In this document: positions 17,987 through 26,252 of the stretch, piece after piece
Layout: each line of letters starts with the position of its first letter
Position numbering within the stretch: position 1 is the first letter of the stretch
Assembly: GCF_002938435.1 (NCBI RefSeq)
Contig: NZ_POQT01000013.1
Coordinates: 1 to 64,000, forward strand
Length of the DNA stretch: 64,000 nt
Direction: 5' to 3'
Origin: Blastococcus saxobsidens
GTDB lineage: Bacteria; Actinomycetota; Actinomycetes; Mycobacteriales; Geodermatophilaceae
Made by a program: the position numbers and the translations under genes
The notes under the pieces: model-generated
What the model was told of the DNA's origin: nothing
What the model saw: the letters and a program-made list of their open reading frames with translations, nothing else
Database searches by the model: none

Positions 17987-18002
17987 TCGTCCGATCGGAC
18001 GA
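17987..18002. promoter_or_regulatory. 16-base palindrome, probable operator of the amine operon
   Basis: TCGTCCGATCGGACGA is perfectly self-complementary and ends 23 bases before the GTG of the glutamine-synthetase-like gene, in the 263-base divergent promoter region. FadR-type regulators bind such palindromes. The core 12 bases GTCCGATCGGAC also occur at 3848-3859. Confidence 0.5.
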
Positions 18003-18025
18003 GGGCACCGCCCGAGGAGGCGCTT

Positions 18026-19390
18026 GTGGAGCGACCACCGGCACCGCTGTCCGTCGAAGAGCTGGGTCGGCTGGTCGAGCGGGGCCAGATCGACACCGTG
18101 CTCATCGCCCTGACCGACATGCAGGGCCGGCTCCAGGGCAAGCGGTGCGGAGCCCGGTACTTCATGGAGGAGGTGCTGACGCACGGTGCCGAGGCCTGCA
18201 ACTACCTGCTCGCCGTCGACGTCGAGATGAACACCGTCCCCGGCTATGCCATGACCTCGTGGGAGTCGGGCTACGGCGACTTCGCGCTGCGGCCGGACCT
18301 CGCCACGTTGCGGCTCATCCCGTGGCACGCCGGCACCGCGCTGGTGCTCTGCGACGTCCAGTGGCTGGACGGCCGGCCGGTCGCGCCGTCCCCACGGCAG
18401 GTGCTGCAGCGGCAGCTGGACCGGCTGGCCGAGCACGGGCTGACCGCCCACGTCGGCACGGAACTGGAGTTCTTCGCCTTCAAGACGTCGTTCGAGGACG
18501 CCTGGCGCCGCGGCTACCGGGACCTGGAGCCCGCGAACCAGTACAACGTCGACTACTCGCTGATCGGCACCGGCCGCGTCGACGGGCTGCTGCGCGACAT
18601 CGCCCGGGGCATGACCGGGGCGGGTCTGTACGTGGAGTCGACCAAGGGGGAGTGCAACCTCGGCCAGCACGAGATCGCCTTCCGCTACAGCGACGCGATG
18701 AGCACCTGCGACCACCACGTCGTCTACAAGACCGGTGCGAAGGAGATCGCGGCGCAGCACGACATGAGCCTGAGCTTCATGGCGAAGTTCGACGAGCGGG
18801 AGGGGAACTCCTGCCACATCCACCTGAGCCTGCGCGGAACCGACGGCAGGTCCGCGATGGCCGGTGACCGGGAGCACGGCTTCTCCCCGCTGATGGAGCA
18901 CTTCCTGGCCGGGCAGCTGGCCTGCCTGAGCGAGTTCACCGCGCTGCTCGCGCCCAACGTGAACTCCTACAAGCGCTTCGCCGAGGGCAGCTTCGCGCCC
19001 ACCGCGGTGGCCTGGGGCGTGGACAACCGCACCTGCGCCCTGCGCATCGTGGGGCACGGCGAGTCGCTGCGGTTCGAGAACCGCCTGCCCGGCGGCGACG
19101 TCAACCCCTACCTCGCCGTCGCTGCGCTGATCGCCGCGGGGCTGCACGGGCTGGAGAACCGGCTGCCGCTGGAGGAGCCGGTCACCGGCAACGCCTACAC
19201 CTCGGACAAGCCGCGGGTGCCGTCCACGTTGCGGGATGCCGCCGACCGCCTGGAGGGCAGCGAGGTGGCGCGTAAGGCGTTCGGCGAGGAGGTCGTGGAC
19301 CACTACGTCAACGCCGCGCGGGTCGAGGTCAAAGCCTTCGACGCCGCGGTGACGGACTGGGAGCGGGTGCGTGGCTTCGAACGGCTCTGA
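18026..19390 (+). CDS. Glutamine synthetase-like gamma-glutamyl amide ligase
   Basis: 454 residues from GTG (GAGGAGG 7-8 bases ahead). Glutamine-synthetase signatures: ALTDMQGRLQGKR near the start, TELEFFAF (metal glutamates), the ammonia/glutamate region CNLGQHEI, NSCHIHLSL, and NSYKRF plus NRLPGGDVNPY near the end. It lacks the adenylylation-site context of true GlnA. Relatives such as Streptomyces GlnA4 and proteobacterial PuuA ligate glutamate to ethanolamine or polyamines. With the permease, gamma-glutamyl hydrolase and dehydrogenases next to it, gamma-glutamylation of an imported amine is the best reading. Confidence 0.87.
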   Translation: MERPPAPLSVEELGRLVERGQIDTVLIALTDMQGRLQGKRCGARYFMEEVLTHGAEACNYLLAVDVEMNTVPGYAMTSWESGYGDFALRPDLATLRLIPWHAGTALVLCDVQWLDGRPVAPSPRQVLQRQLDRLAEHGLTAHVGTELEFFAFKTSFEDAWRRGYRDLEPANQYNVDYSLIGTGRVDGLLRDIARGMTGAGLYVESTKGECNLGQHEIAFRYSDAMSTCDHHVVYKTGAKEIAAQHDMSLSFMAKFDEREGNSCHIHLSLRGTDGRSAMAGDREHGFSPLMEHFLAGQLACLSEFTALLAPNVNSYKRFAEGSFAPTAVAWGVDNRTCALRIVGHGESLRFENRLPGGDVNPYLAVAALIAAGLHGLENRLPLEEPVTGNAYTSDKPRVPSTLRDAADRLEGSEVARKAFGEEVVDHYVNAARVEVKAFDAAVTDWERVRGFERL

Positions 19391-20105
19391 CTCCGGGGGC
19401 CGGCGTCCCCGGATCGGGGTCACGACCTACCTGCAGAACGCCCGCCACGGGGTCTGGGACCACGAGGCCGCGGTGCTGCCGCGGTCCTACGTCGACGTCG
19501 TGGCCCGGGTCGGTGGCACGCCGCTGCTGCTACCGCCTGTGGACGAGGTGGACCCGGACGTGATCGGCGTGCTCGACGGCCTGGTGCTCAGCGGCGGTGG
19601 GGACGTCGATCCCGCGCGGTACGGCGCCGATCCTCATCCGCGGACGGGCGGGACGTCCGCCGTCCGGGACGCTGCAGAGGAGACGCTGCTGCGGGCGGCA
19701 CTGGCCGCCGACGTACCGGTGCTCGGGGTGTGCCGCGGCATGCAGGTGCTCAACGTCGCGCTGGGCGGCACCCTGGTGCAGCACCTGCCCGACGTCGTCG
19801 GCCACGAGCGGCACCAGCCGGCGCCGGCCACCTTCGGGCGGACGCGGGTGCGGCTCGACGAGGGCACCCTGCTCGGGGGGTTGTTCGGGCCCGAGACCGA
19901 CGTGCACTGCTACCACCACCAGGCGGTGGACGTGCTGTCGCCGGAGCTGGTGGCGGTCGGCCGGGCCGAGGACGGGACACTGGAGGCCGTGGAGCTGCGC
20001 GGTTCGCGGTTCGCCGTCGCGGTGCAGTGGCACCCCGAGGTGGACGGCGACGACTGTCGCCTCTTCCAGGCACTGGTCGACGCCTCGACCCCCGGGTCGA
20101 CCTGA
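19371..20105 (+). CDS. PuuD-type gamma-glutamyl hydrolase (class I glutamine amidotransferase fold)
   Basis: 244 residues; the GTG start lies inside the last codons of the preceding gene, so the two are translationally coupled. RIGVTTYL opens the domain, DGLVLSGGGDVDPARYG follows, GVCRGMQVLN holds the nucleophile cysteine (about residue 120), and VQWHPEVD gives the catalytic His-Glu. It should release glutamate from a gamma-glutamylated acid, the last step of a PuuA-C-D-like pathway. Confidence 0.87.
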   Translation: MASNGSDSGGRRPRIGVTTYLQNARHGVWDHEAAVLPRSYVDVVARVGGTPLLLPPVDEVDPDVIGVLDGLVLSGGGDVDPARYGADPHPRTGGTSAVRDAAEETLLRAALAADVPVLGVCRGMQVLNVALGGTLVQHLPDVVGHERHQPAPATFGRTRVRLDEGTLLGGLFGPETDVHCYHHQAVDVLSPELVAVGRAEDGTLEAVELRGSRFAVAVQWHPEVDGDDCRLFQALVDASTPGST

Positions 20106-20129
20106 CCCCGTGACTTCCCGAGGAGACGC

Positions 20130-21497
20130 GTGAGCACGACCATCCAGCTGGTCAACCCGGCCGACGAGCAGCCGCTGCAAAAGGTGGCGCTGACCTCGGC
20201 GGCGGAGGCCGATCGCGCGATCGAGCGCGCGTCGGCGGCGCACGCCTCGTGGCGGCGGGTGGCGCCGGCGGACCGGGCGCGGCTGCTGCGGCGATTCGCG
20301 GCCGCCGTCGACGCCTCCGTCGAGGAGCTGGCGACCCTCGAGGTGCGCAACTCCGGCCATCCGATCGGTGCCGCGCGGTGGGAGGCGGGGCACGTCCGCG
20401 ACGTCCTGGAGTACTACGCGGCGGCACCGGAGCGGCTCTTCGGCCGGCAGATCCCGGTGGCCGGGGGAGTGGACCTCACGTTCTCCGAGCCGCTGGGTGT
20501 CGTCGGCGTGATCGTGCCGTGGAACTTCCCGATGCCGATCGCGGCGTGGGGCTTCGCGCCGGCGCTGGCTGCGGGCAACTGCGTGGTGCTCAAGCCGGCC
20601 GAGCTGACGCCGCTGACCGCGCTGCGGCTGGCGGAGCTGGCGCGGGAAGCCGGGATCCCCGACGACGTCTTCCAGGTGCTGCCGGGGGAGGGCTCCGTCG
20701 TCGGACGGCGGTTCGTGGAGCACCCGCTGGTGCGCAAGGTGTCGTTCACCGGCTCGACGGCGGTGGGCAAGCAGGTGATGGCCGGCTGTGCCGCGCAGGT
20801 GAAGCGGGTGACGCTGGAGCTCGGCGGCAAGAGCGCCAACATCGTGTTCGCCGACGCCGACCTGGAGAAGGCGGCGGCGAGCGCGCCCTACGGCGTCTTC
20901 GACAACGCCGGGCAGGACTGCTGCGCGCGGTCGCGGATCCTGGTGCAGCGCTCGGTGTACGACCGGTTCCTGGAGCTGATGGAGCCGGCCGTGACCGGCC
21001 TGCGGGTGGGGGATCCCTCCGACCCGGCCACGGAGATGGGGCCGTTGATCTCGGCCACGCACCTGTCGAAGGTCGCGTCCTACGTGCCCGACGACGCGCC
21101 GGTCGCGTACCGGGGGAGTGCGCCGTCCGGGCCGGGGTTCTGGTTCCCGCCGACGGTGCTGACGCCCTCGCGCCCGGACGACCCGGTGCTGCACGAGGAG
21201 GTGTTCGGCCCGGTCGTCGCGGTGGTGCCCTTCGACGACGAGGACGACGCCGTGCGGATCGCCAACGACTCCGAGTACGGGCTGTCGGGATCGATCTGGA
21301 CGCGGGACGTCGGCCGGGCGTTCCGGGTGTCCCGCGGGGTGGAGGCCGGGAACCTGTCGGTCAACTCGCACTCGTCGGTGCGCTACGGCACGCCGTTCGG
21401 GGGCTTCAAGCAGTCGGGGCTGGGCCGGGAACTCGGCCCGGACGCGCTCTCGGCGTTCACCGAGACCAAGAACGTCTTTCTCGCGACGGAGGATTGA
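20130..21497 (+). CDS. NAD-dependent aldehyde dehydrogenase
   Basis: 455 residues, with GAGGAGACGC ahead of the GTG. ALDH hallmarks: [42 protein letters not shown], the general-base glutamate in [11 protein letters not shown], the catalytic cysteine in [10 protein letters not shown] (about residue 264), and [13 protein letters not shown]. It starts 24 bases after the hydrolase gene and probably oxidises the gamma-glutamylated aldehyde made from the amine. Confidence 0.9.
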   Translation: MSTTIQLVNPADEQPLQKVALTSAAEADRAIERASAAHASWRRVAPADRARLLRRFAAAVDASVEELATLEVRNSGHPIGAARWEAGHVRDVLEYYAAAPERLFGRQIPVAGGVDLTFSEPLGVVGVIVPWNFPMPIAAWGFAPALAAGNCVVLKPAELTPLTALRLAELAREAGIPDDVFQVLPGEGSVVGRRFVEHPLVRKVSFTGSTAVGKQVMAGCAAQVKRVTLELGGKSANIVFADADLEKAAASAPYGVFDNAGQDCCARSRILVQRSVYDRFLELMEPAVTGLRVGDPSDPATEMGPLISATHLSKVASYVPDDAPVAYRGSAPSGPGFWFPPTVLTPSRPDDPVLHEEVFGPVVAVVPFDDEDDAVRIANDSEYGLSGSIWTRDVGRAFRVSRGVEAGNLSVNSHSSVRYGTPFGGFKQSGLGRELGPDALSAFTETKNVFLATED

Positions 21498-21502
21498 GCA
21501 GC

Positions 21503-22267
21503 ATGCAGCGTCTGGAGGGTCGGGTCGCGGTGGTGACCGGCGGCGGGAGCGGGATCGGGCTGGCGTCGGTGCGCCGGCTGGCCTCGGAAGGTGCCCGGAT
21601 CGTGATCGCCGACGTCGACGAGGCGGCCGGCGGGCGCGCCGCCGACGAGGTGGACGGCCTGTTCGTGCGCGCCGACGTGACCAGCGAGACCGACGTCGAG
21701 GCGCTGTTCGCCGCCGCGCACGAGACCTACGGCTCGGTGGACGTCGCGTTCAACAACGCCGGCATCTCGCCGCCGGAGGACGACTCGATCCTGGTGACCG
21801 GGCTGGACGCGTGGCGGCGGGTGCAGGAGGTGAACCTGACCTCGGTGTTCCTGTGCTGCAAGGCGGCGATCCCCTACATGCAGCGGCAGGGCAAGGGCTC
21901 GATCATCAACACCGCGTCGTTCGTGGCGGTGATGGGGGCGGCCACGTCGCAGATCAGCTACAGCGCCTCCAAGGGCGGCGTGCTCGCGATGAGCCGGGAG
22001 CTCGGCGTGCAGTTCGCGCGGGAGGGGATCCGGATCAACGCGCTGTGCCCGGGGCCGGTGAACACCCCGCTGCTGCAGGAGCTGTTCGCTTCCGATCCGG
22101 AGCGCGCGGCGCGGCGGCTGGTGCACGTGCCGCTGGGCCGGTTCGCGGAGCCCGAGGAGATCGCCGCGGCGGTCGCGTTCCTCGCCAGCGACGACTCCTC
22201 GTTCATGACCGCGTCCACGTTCCTCGTCGACGGCGGGATCTCGGGGGCCTACGTCACGCCGGAGTGA
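21503..22267 (+). CDS. Short-chain dehydrogenase/reductase
   Basis: 254 residues, 5 bases after the aldehyde dehydrogenase stop, with GGAGG in the end of that gene. Cofactor motif TGGGSGIG, the NNAG motif, catalytic YSASKGG, and the late PGPVNTPLL and FLASDDSSFMTAS segments of classical SDRs. The D at the end of beta-2 (VIADVDEA) predicts NAD(H). In this operon it could oxidise the hydroxyl of a gamma-glutamyl-ethanolamide-type intermediate to the aldehyde used by the ALDH. Confidence 0.88.
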   Translation: MQRLEGRVAVVTGGGSGIGLASVRRLASEGARIVIADVDEAAGGRAADEVDGLFVRADVTSETDVEALFAAAHETYGSVDVAFNNAGISPPEDDSILVTGLDAWRRVQEVNLTSVFLCCKAAIPYMQRQGKGSIINTASFVAVMGAATSQISYSASKGGVLAMSRELGVQFAREGIRINALCPGPVNTPLLQELFASDPERAARRLVHVPLGRFAEPEEIAAAVAFLASDDSSFMTASTFLVDGGISGAYVTPE

Positions 22268-22359
22268 GCGAGTTGGCCGCCCGCGACTGGCTGGCCACCG
22301 AGCCGCAGCCTCATCCAGGCGGACGAGGGGATGCGGCAGCCGCCCGGCGCGACGACTAG
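22264..22359 (+). CDS. Possible truncated 31-codon remnant at the end of the amine operon
   Basis: GTGA overlaps the SDR stop and opens a 31-residue frame (VSELAARDWLATEPQPHPGG...). The coupling is typical of a real next gene in this operon, but the frame ends after 31 codons, just before the unrelated membrane-protein gene. It may be the cut-off start of a former operon member, or chance. Confidence 0.25.
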   Translation: MSELAARDWLATEPQPHPGGRGDAAAARRDD

Positions 22360-22391
22360 GTAATGGAATCGCGCTGACCTACTGTTCCGAC

Positions 22392-23801
22392 GTGGCTTCC
22401 CTGCAGGATCCAGACCACGGACGAGCACCGAAGCAAGTCGGCGCGGTGCTAGGACTCTTCGACAAGCCGCTGTATCGGGATGGGCTCGCGTGGTGGACGG
22501 TCGCGTGGGCCGTCATCGGTGTCTTTTCCGTGGTCTTCCCCTCGAGGAATACACCACCCACGACACAGATGCCTATGTGGGTGAACGCCCTTCTGACCGC
22601 GGCCGTCGTTGGCCTGCTGCTCGGTGTCGTCCCCGCCTATCTGCGGCTGTTGCTGCGCCGGTGGCGATACCGACGACAGACGTCAGCCATGGGTGCCAGC
22701 CTGCCGACTTCCGGTTCCCCGCCTGAGGCACGGAATGGCGCGGACGCCTCGCCGCCCGTTACGGGGCCTGATTCACAGACGTCAAGTACACCGTCGTCTC
22801 GATCGACCCGAGTGGGTCCGCTTCAGCATCACAAGCAGGCGGAGTTCCGGGGGGCGACAGGTCCGGGTGAGGAGCAGAACGCGCGCTCGGCCGGAGCCAC
22901 GCCGATCAAAGCTTTGGACCTCGGCAGTCTTCGGGACGAACCTGCATTGCAGCGCGCTAGAGAGATCCTGCCTTATCCAGTCGCCAGGGCCATCCGTGCG
23001 GTGCAGCAATCCGGTGATCTGAAGGACGCGTACGAGAACGTCCTCCGCGCTGCGGAGACCCTCTCGATCGTCCTCGGCATCATTTCCACGATATGGGCGC
23101 GTGAACACCACGTGCTCACGCCGGAACTTGACCAGCTACAGCGGGGTTTCGCGCGCGGTGTGGCATGGGGGCACTGGCTTGATGTGGTGCGGTCGATCGA
23201 CCGGCCCATGGCGAGGCACGAAAGCGCGCTCCCGGGTATGGCTGATGCCTTGAAGCTTAAGAAGGGCAAGACCGGCCTGGAACCGGATCTGCGCCAGCTG
23301 TTGCACGAGCGCAACCGTTGGGCCCATGGGGCAGGGCCGCGGAACAACCTGGAGGCCTCCGAACGATTGGGTGGCGTCGCACCGGCGTTCTTGCGTGCTG
23401 TCGAGGCCGCGCGGTTCATGGCAGAAAGCCCCTGGCTGCTCGTCCACGACGTCAAGCTCCGCCGCCGAGAAGGCGACTTCCACGTCCAGGCACTGAGCGC
23501 GATGGGGGACCACCCCGACTTCGAACACAGGAGCTTCACGAGCCCGACCCCCCTCGCGGAGGACGTCTTCTACCTGCAGAGCGCCGATGGTGCACTGGAC
23601 CTCACTCCGTTGGTCGTCATGCGGCCGTGCCCCACCTGCCACCAGAAGGAAGTTGCATACGCCGATCGTCTGGAAGGCAAAAATCGCGTGGCGCTCAAGA
23701 CGTTCGACCGAGGTCACGTGCTGGTCGACGACACACTCGCGGACGAGGTGAGGGCTCTGGTGAGGTCGGAGCCGGCGCCGGAGACGTCCGAAGCTGGCTG
23801 A
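22392..23801 (+). CDS. Membrane-anchored protein with a HEPN-like Rx4H motif
   Basis: 469 residues from GTG, with no good ribosome site and possibly leaderless. Two membrane helices (WWTVAWAVIGVFSVVF; ALLTAAVVGLLLGVVP) are followed by a Ser/Pro-rich linker (about 100-160) and a helical domain that contains LLHERNRWAHGAG. R-N-R-W-A-H at about 306-311 matches the Rx4H motif of HEPN ribonucleases. A C-terminal CPTCHQK might be half a zinc site. I do not recognise the family. HEPN-type abortive-infection RNase is a hypothesis. Base composition is lower in GC than the operon upstream, as for acquired DNA. Confidence 0.6.
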   Translation: MASLQDPDHGRAPKQVGAVLGLFDKPLYRDGLAWWTVAWAVIGVFSVVFPSRNTPPTTQMPMWVNALLTAAVVGLLLGVVPAYLRLLLRRWRYRRQTSAMGASLPTSGSPPEARNGADASPPVTGPDSQTSSTPSSRSTRVGPLQHHKQAEFRGATGPGEEQNARSAGATPIKALDLGSLRDEPALQRAREILPYPVARAIRAVQQSGDLKDAYENVLRAAETLSIVLGIISTIWAREHHVLTPELDQLQRGFARGVAWGHWLDVVRSIDRPMARHESALPGMADALKLKKGKTGLEPDLRQLLHERNRWAHGAGPRNNLEASERLGGVAPAFLRAVEAARFMAESPWLLVHDVKLRRREGDFHVQALSAMGDHPDFEHRSFTSPTPLAEDVFYLQSADGALDLTPLVVMRPCPTCHQKEVAYADRLEGKNRVALKTFDRGHVLVDDTLADEVRALVRSEPAPETSEAG

Positions 23802-23803
23802 AC

Positions 23804-25690
23804 TCAGGCGACGATGCGCTCGAGAAAGCGTTGGGTCTCCGGGTCAGTGGAGTAGACGTAGACGCCGCGCAGGCCGCGGGTGAGCAGCACCTTGTAGACG
23901 TTGCGCACCAGCAGGTCGAAGTCGGCGTCGCTGACCTTCTTGGTGTTGCGGAAGTCGGGGTCGCGGTTGGCGCTGCGGACGGCGACCCACCGGTCGCCGC
24001 GCCAGACGAGGTCCGGCCCCAGCAGGACGCCGTTCCACTCGTACTCGAAGCCCTGGGCGGTGTAGACGCAGCCGACCTGTCCGAAGCCACGGTCGTCGCT
24101 CGCCCACAGGGCGGCCGGCGGCGCGCCACCGACCGATCGGTCACCCTTGAGGTTCCAGGGCCGGCTCCAGTCGCCGATCCGCACGTCCGGCACCAGGGAG
24201 CCGTCCGGTCGCGGGTCGCTCCAGGTCCAGCAGTAGCCGGCCGCCATGCGCGCGTTCTGGTGCCCGGCGAGTTTCTCGGCGAGGACGGCCTCCATGGCCG
24301 AGGGCGACGGCGCAGTCCGGACCTCGAAGCGGTCGTCCCCGGCCCACGGAACCGGACCACCCGGCGCGAGGCCCAGGAGCCGCTCCACCCACTCGATGTA
24401 CTCACCGCTGCCACCGCTGCGGTACTGGGTCGAGAGGTCGATCTGGTGGACGTCGAGGCCACGTTCGCGGGCGTGCTTCTCGATGTCCTCGACGGTGCCC
24501 ATCTCGCCCGGACGCACGACCTGGTTCTGGTCCAGGAGGAACACCGGGACGCGCGCTGCGTCGATCAGCTCGTCGATCTGCTTCTTGTCGGTGCGGTGCT
24601 CGGCCTTGGTCCACCGGTTGGCCGAGGTCTCGCGCAGCCGGTGCGCCTCGTCGGCGATGAGCACGTCGAGCCCATTCCGGTCGGCGTCCATGAACTGGTT
24701 GAAGTACCGGAACAGCGCAGCCGTGCGAGGCGCTCGGTGGCCGGCCACCCGGCGCAGCGTCTGCGTGAACGACCGCGAACCGGTCGCATGAGCTGCCCGG
24801 ATGCCGCGGCGACCGAGCTCGCCGAGCAGCGACAGCGCGATGACGCTCTTACCGCTCCCAGGACCCCCGGAGACGATGACGACGCTCTTGTGGTCACCCT
24901 GCCGGGCCTTCTCGACCTCGTGCAGCACCAGGTCGAAGGCGACGCGCTGCTCGTCGAGCAGAACGAACTGCTCCCGCGTGCGCAGCTCCTCGGCCGCCAC
25001 CGCGAGCAGCTGCTTGCTCGGGGCGACGGCGGAACGCAGCAGTCGGTCGGCGTGGATCGAGGCGTTGGTGGGGGAGAGGCGGCTGCGGAGGAAGCCGTGG
25101 AAGTCGCCGCGGTCCTGGGCGGTGAAGAACCGGCCGAGCTCGTCCTGCGGATAGCCACGAATGGCGGTGACACCGTCGTCGGTCGCGTTGTGCAGGTAGG
25201 CGGCACCGGCGAGGACGTCGTCGGTGCCGTGCAGCACACCGAGGAAGTCGAGCAGGTACTCGCCGTACGCCCGGACCTGGGCGACCGGGTGGAGCACGGG
25301 GCGGCTTCCGTAGCTCGGCTGCAGGACCAGCTCGGGTTCGCCCTCGAACAACGAGGCCTTGGTCCACTGCTTCAGCTCGACGACGACGTACGAGGGGCCG
25401 CCGCGGGTCGGGTGCTCGCCGGCGAGGACGACGTCGATCCGCTTGCTGGACAGCGGCAGCTGGTACTCCGCCAGCACCTCCACGCCCTCGAGGCCGGCCT
25501 GCTCGAGGTCCGCCGCGAGCGCGGCGAGGCTGGCGTCCCAGGAGCGGATCTCGGCCGCGGAGGGGGAGTGGCTCATCCGGTGTGCCATCTGGGTGGCCAG
25601 TGTGGAACCGATGCGGCCGGCTCGCGCGAGGTCGGCGAGACCCTTGCCGGACGTACGAAGGAGTGGCACGAACCTGTCCCCGGGCAGCAC
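23804..25690 (-). CDS. DUF2075 (Schlafen-group-3-like) helicase with an N-terminal nuclease-like domain
   Basis: 628 residues from GTG. The N-terminal domain has SKRIDVVLAG followed by YVVVELKQW, a D-(x)n-E-x-K pattern of PD-(D/E)XK nucleases. A superfamily 1 helicase core follows: Walker A GGPGSGKSVIA (about 272), Walker B LIADEAHRLRE, FLLDQNQVV, and the late TAQGFEYEWNGVLLG and VYKVLLTRGLRGVYVY. This is the DUF2075 architecture. It is convergent with the preceding gene (2 bases apart) and divergent from the MazG-like gene, a neighbour pairing I have seen for this family. A role in phage defence or nucleic-acid repair is inferred. Confidence 0.85.
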   Translation of the reverse strand: MLPGDRFVPLLRTSGKGLADLARAGRIGSTLATQMAHRMSHSPSAAEIRSWDASLAALAADLEQAGLEGVEVLAEYQLPLSSKRIDVVLAGEHPTRGGPSYVVVELKQWTKASLFEGEPELVLQPSYGSRPVLHPVAQVRAYGEYLLDFLGVLHGTDDVLAGAAYLHNATDDGVTAIRGYPQDELGRFFTAQDRGDFHGFLRSRLSPTNASIHADRLLRSAVAPSKQLLAVAAEELRTREQFVLLDEQRVAFDLVLHEVEKARQGDHKSVVIVSGGPGSGKSVIALSLLGELGRRGIRAAHATGSRSFTQTLRRVAGHRAPRTAALFRYFNQFMDADRNGLDVLIADEAHRLRETSANRWTKAEHRTDKKQIDELIDAARVPVFLLDQNQVVRPGEMGTVEDIEKHARERGLDVHQIDLSTQYRSGGSGEYIEWVERLLGLAPGGPVPWAGDDRFEVRTAPSPSAMEAVLAEKLAGHQNARMAAGYCWTWSDPRPDGSLVPDVRIGDWSRPWNLKGDRSVGGAPPAALWASDDRGFGQVGCVYTAQGFEYEWNGVLLGPDLVWRGDRWVAVRSANRDPDFRNTKKVSDADFDLLVRNVYKVLLTRGLRGVYVYSTDPETQRFLERIVA

Positions 25691-25797
25691 GAATCAACGT
25701 GCGGGTGGGGCATGTCCAGGGTTCGGAAGCCAGTCGGTCCGCTTTCCGGCCACCCTAGCCGGGGCGGGCTCGGAATCCCTGCACCGATACTCGGCCG

Positions 25798-26142
25798 GTG
25801 AGCGATCTGGCGGACCTGACCGCACGCATGCGGGCCTTCACCGACGAGCGGGACTGGGGCCAGTTCCACGACCTGAAATCGCTGACCCTCGCGCTCACCG
25901 GGGAGGTGGGTGAGGTGGCGGAGCTGGTGCAGTGGCTGCCCGACTCGGCGGCCCGGACGGTCTCGGACGAGCGGCTGAGGGAGCGACTCGGGGAGGAGCT
26001 GGCCGACGTCCTGCTGTACCTGGTGCGGTTGGCGGACGTCGCCGGGATCGACCTGGCGGACGAGGCCGCCAAGAAGCTCGAGCGCAACGAGTCGCGCTTT
26101 CCTGCCGACGGGCATCGGGGTGTCGCGCCTGATCGGCACTGA
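25798..26142 (+). CDS. MazG-like nucleotide pyrophosphohydrolase
   Basis: 114 residues from GTG. The MazG helices carry the metal-binding pattern ExxE...ExxD: EVGEVAELVQW and EELADVLLYLVRLADV. The short, single-domain form is typical of house-cleaning or defence-associated (d)NTP pyrophosphohydrolases. A possible -10 box GATACT lies 6-7 bases before the GTG, so the mRNA may be leaderless. It diverges from the DUF2075 gene with 107 bases between. Confidence 0.88.
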   Translation: MSDLADLTARMRAFTDERDWGQFHDLKSLTLALTGEVGEVAELVQWLPDSAARTVSDERLRERLGEELADVLLYLVRLADVAGIDLADEAAKKLERNESRFPADGHRGVAPDRH

Positions 26143-26252
26143 CCGTTCCGCACTATGGCTGCGCCGCCGTTCGGCGGTAGCGAACCGCGGCCCAACAGGC
26201 TTCCGGCCAGGACATGCCTTCACCCCGGTGATCACGGGTGAGGTCATGACCG

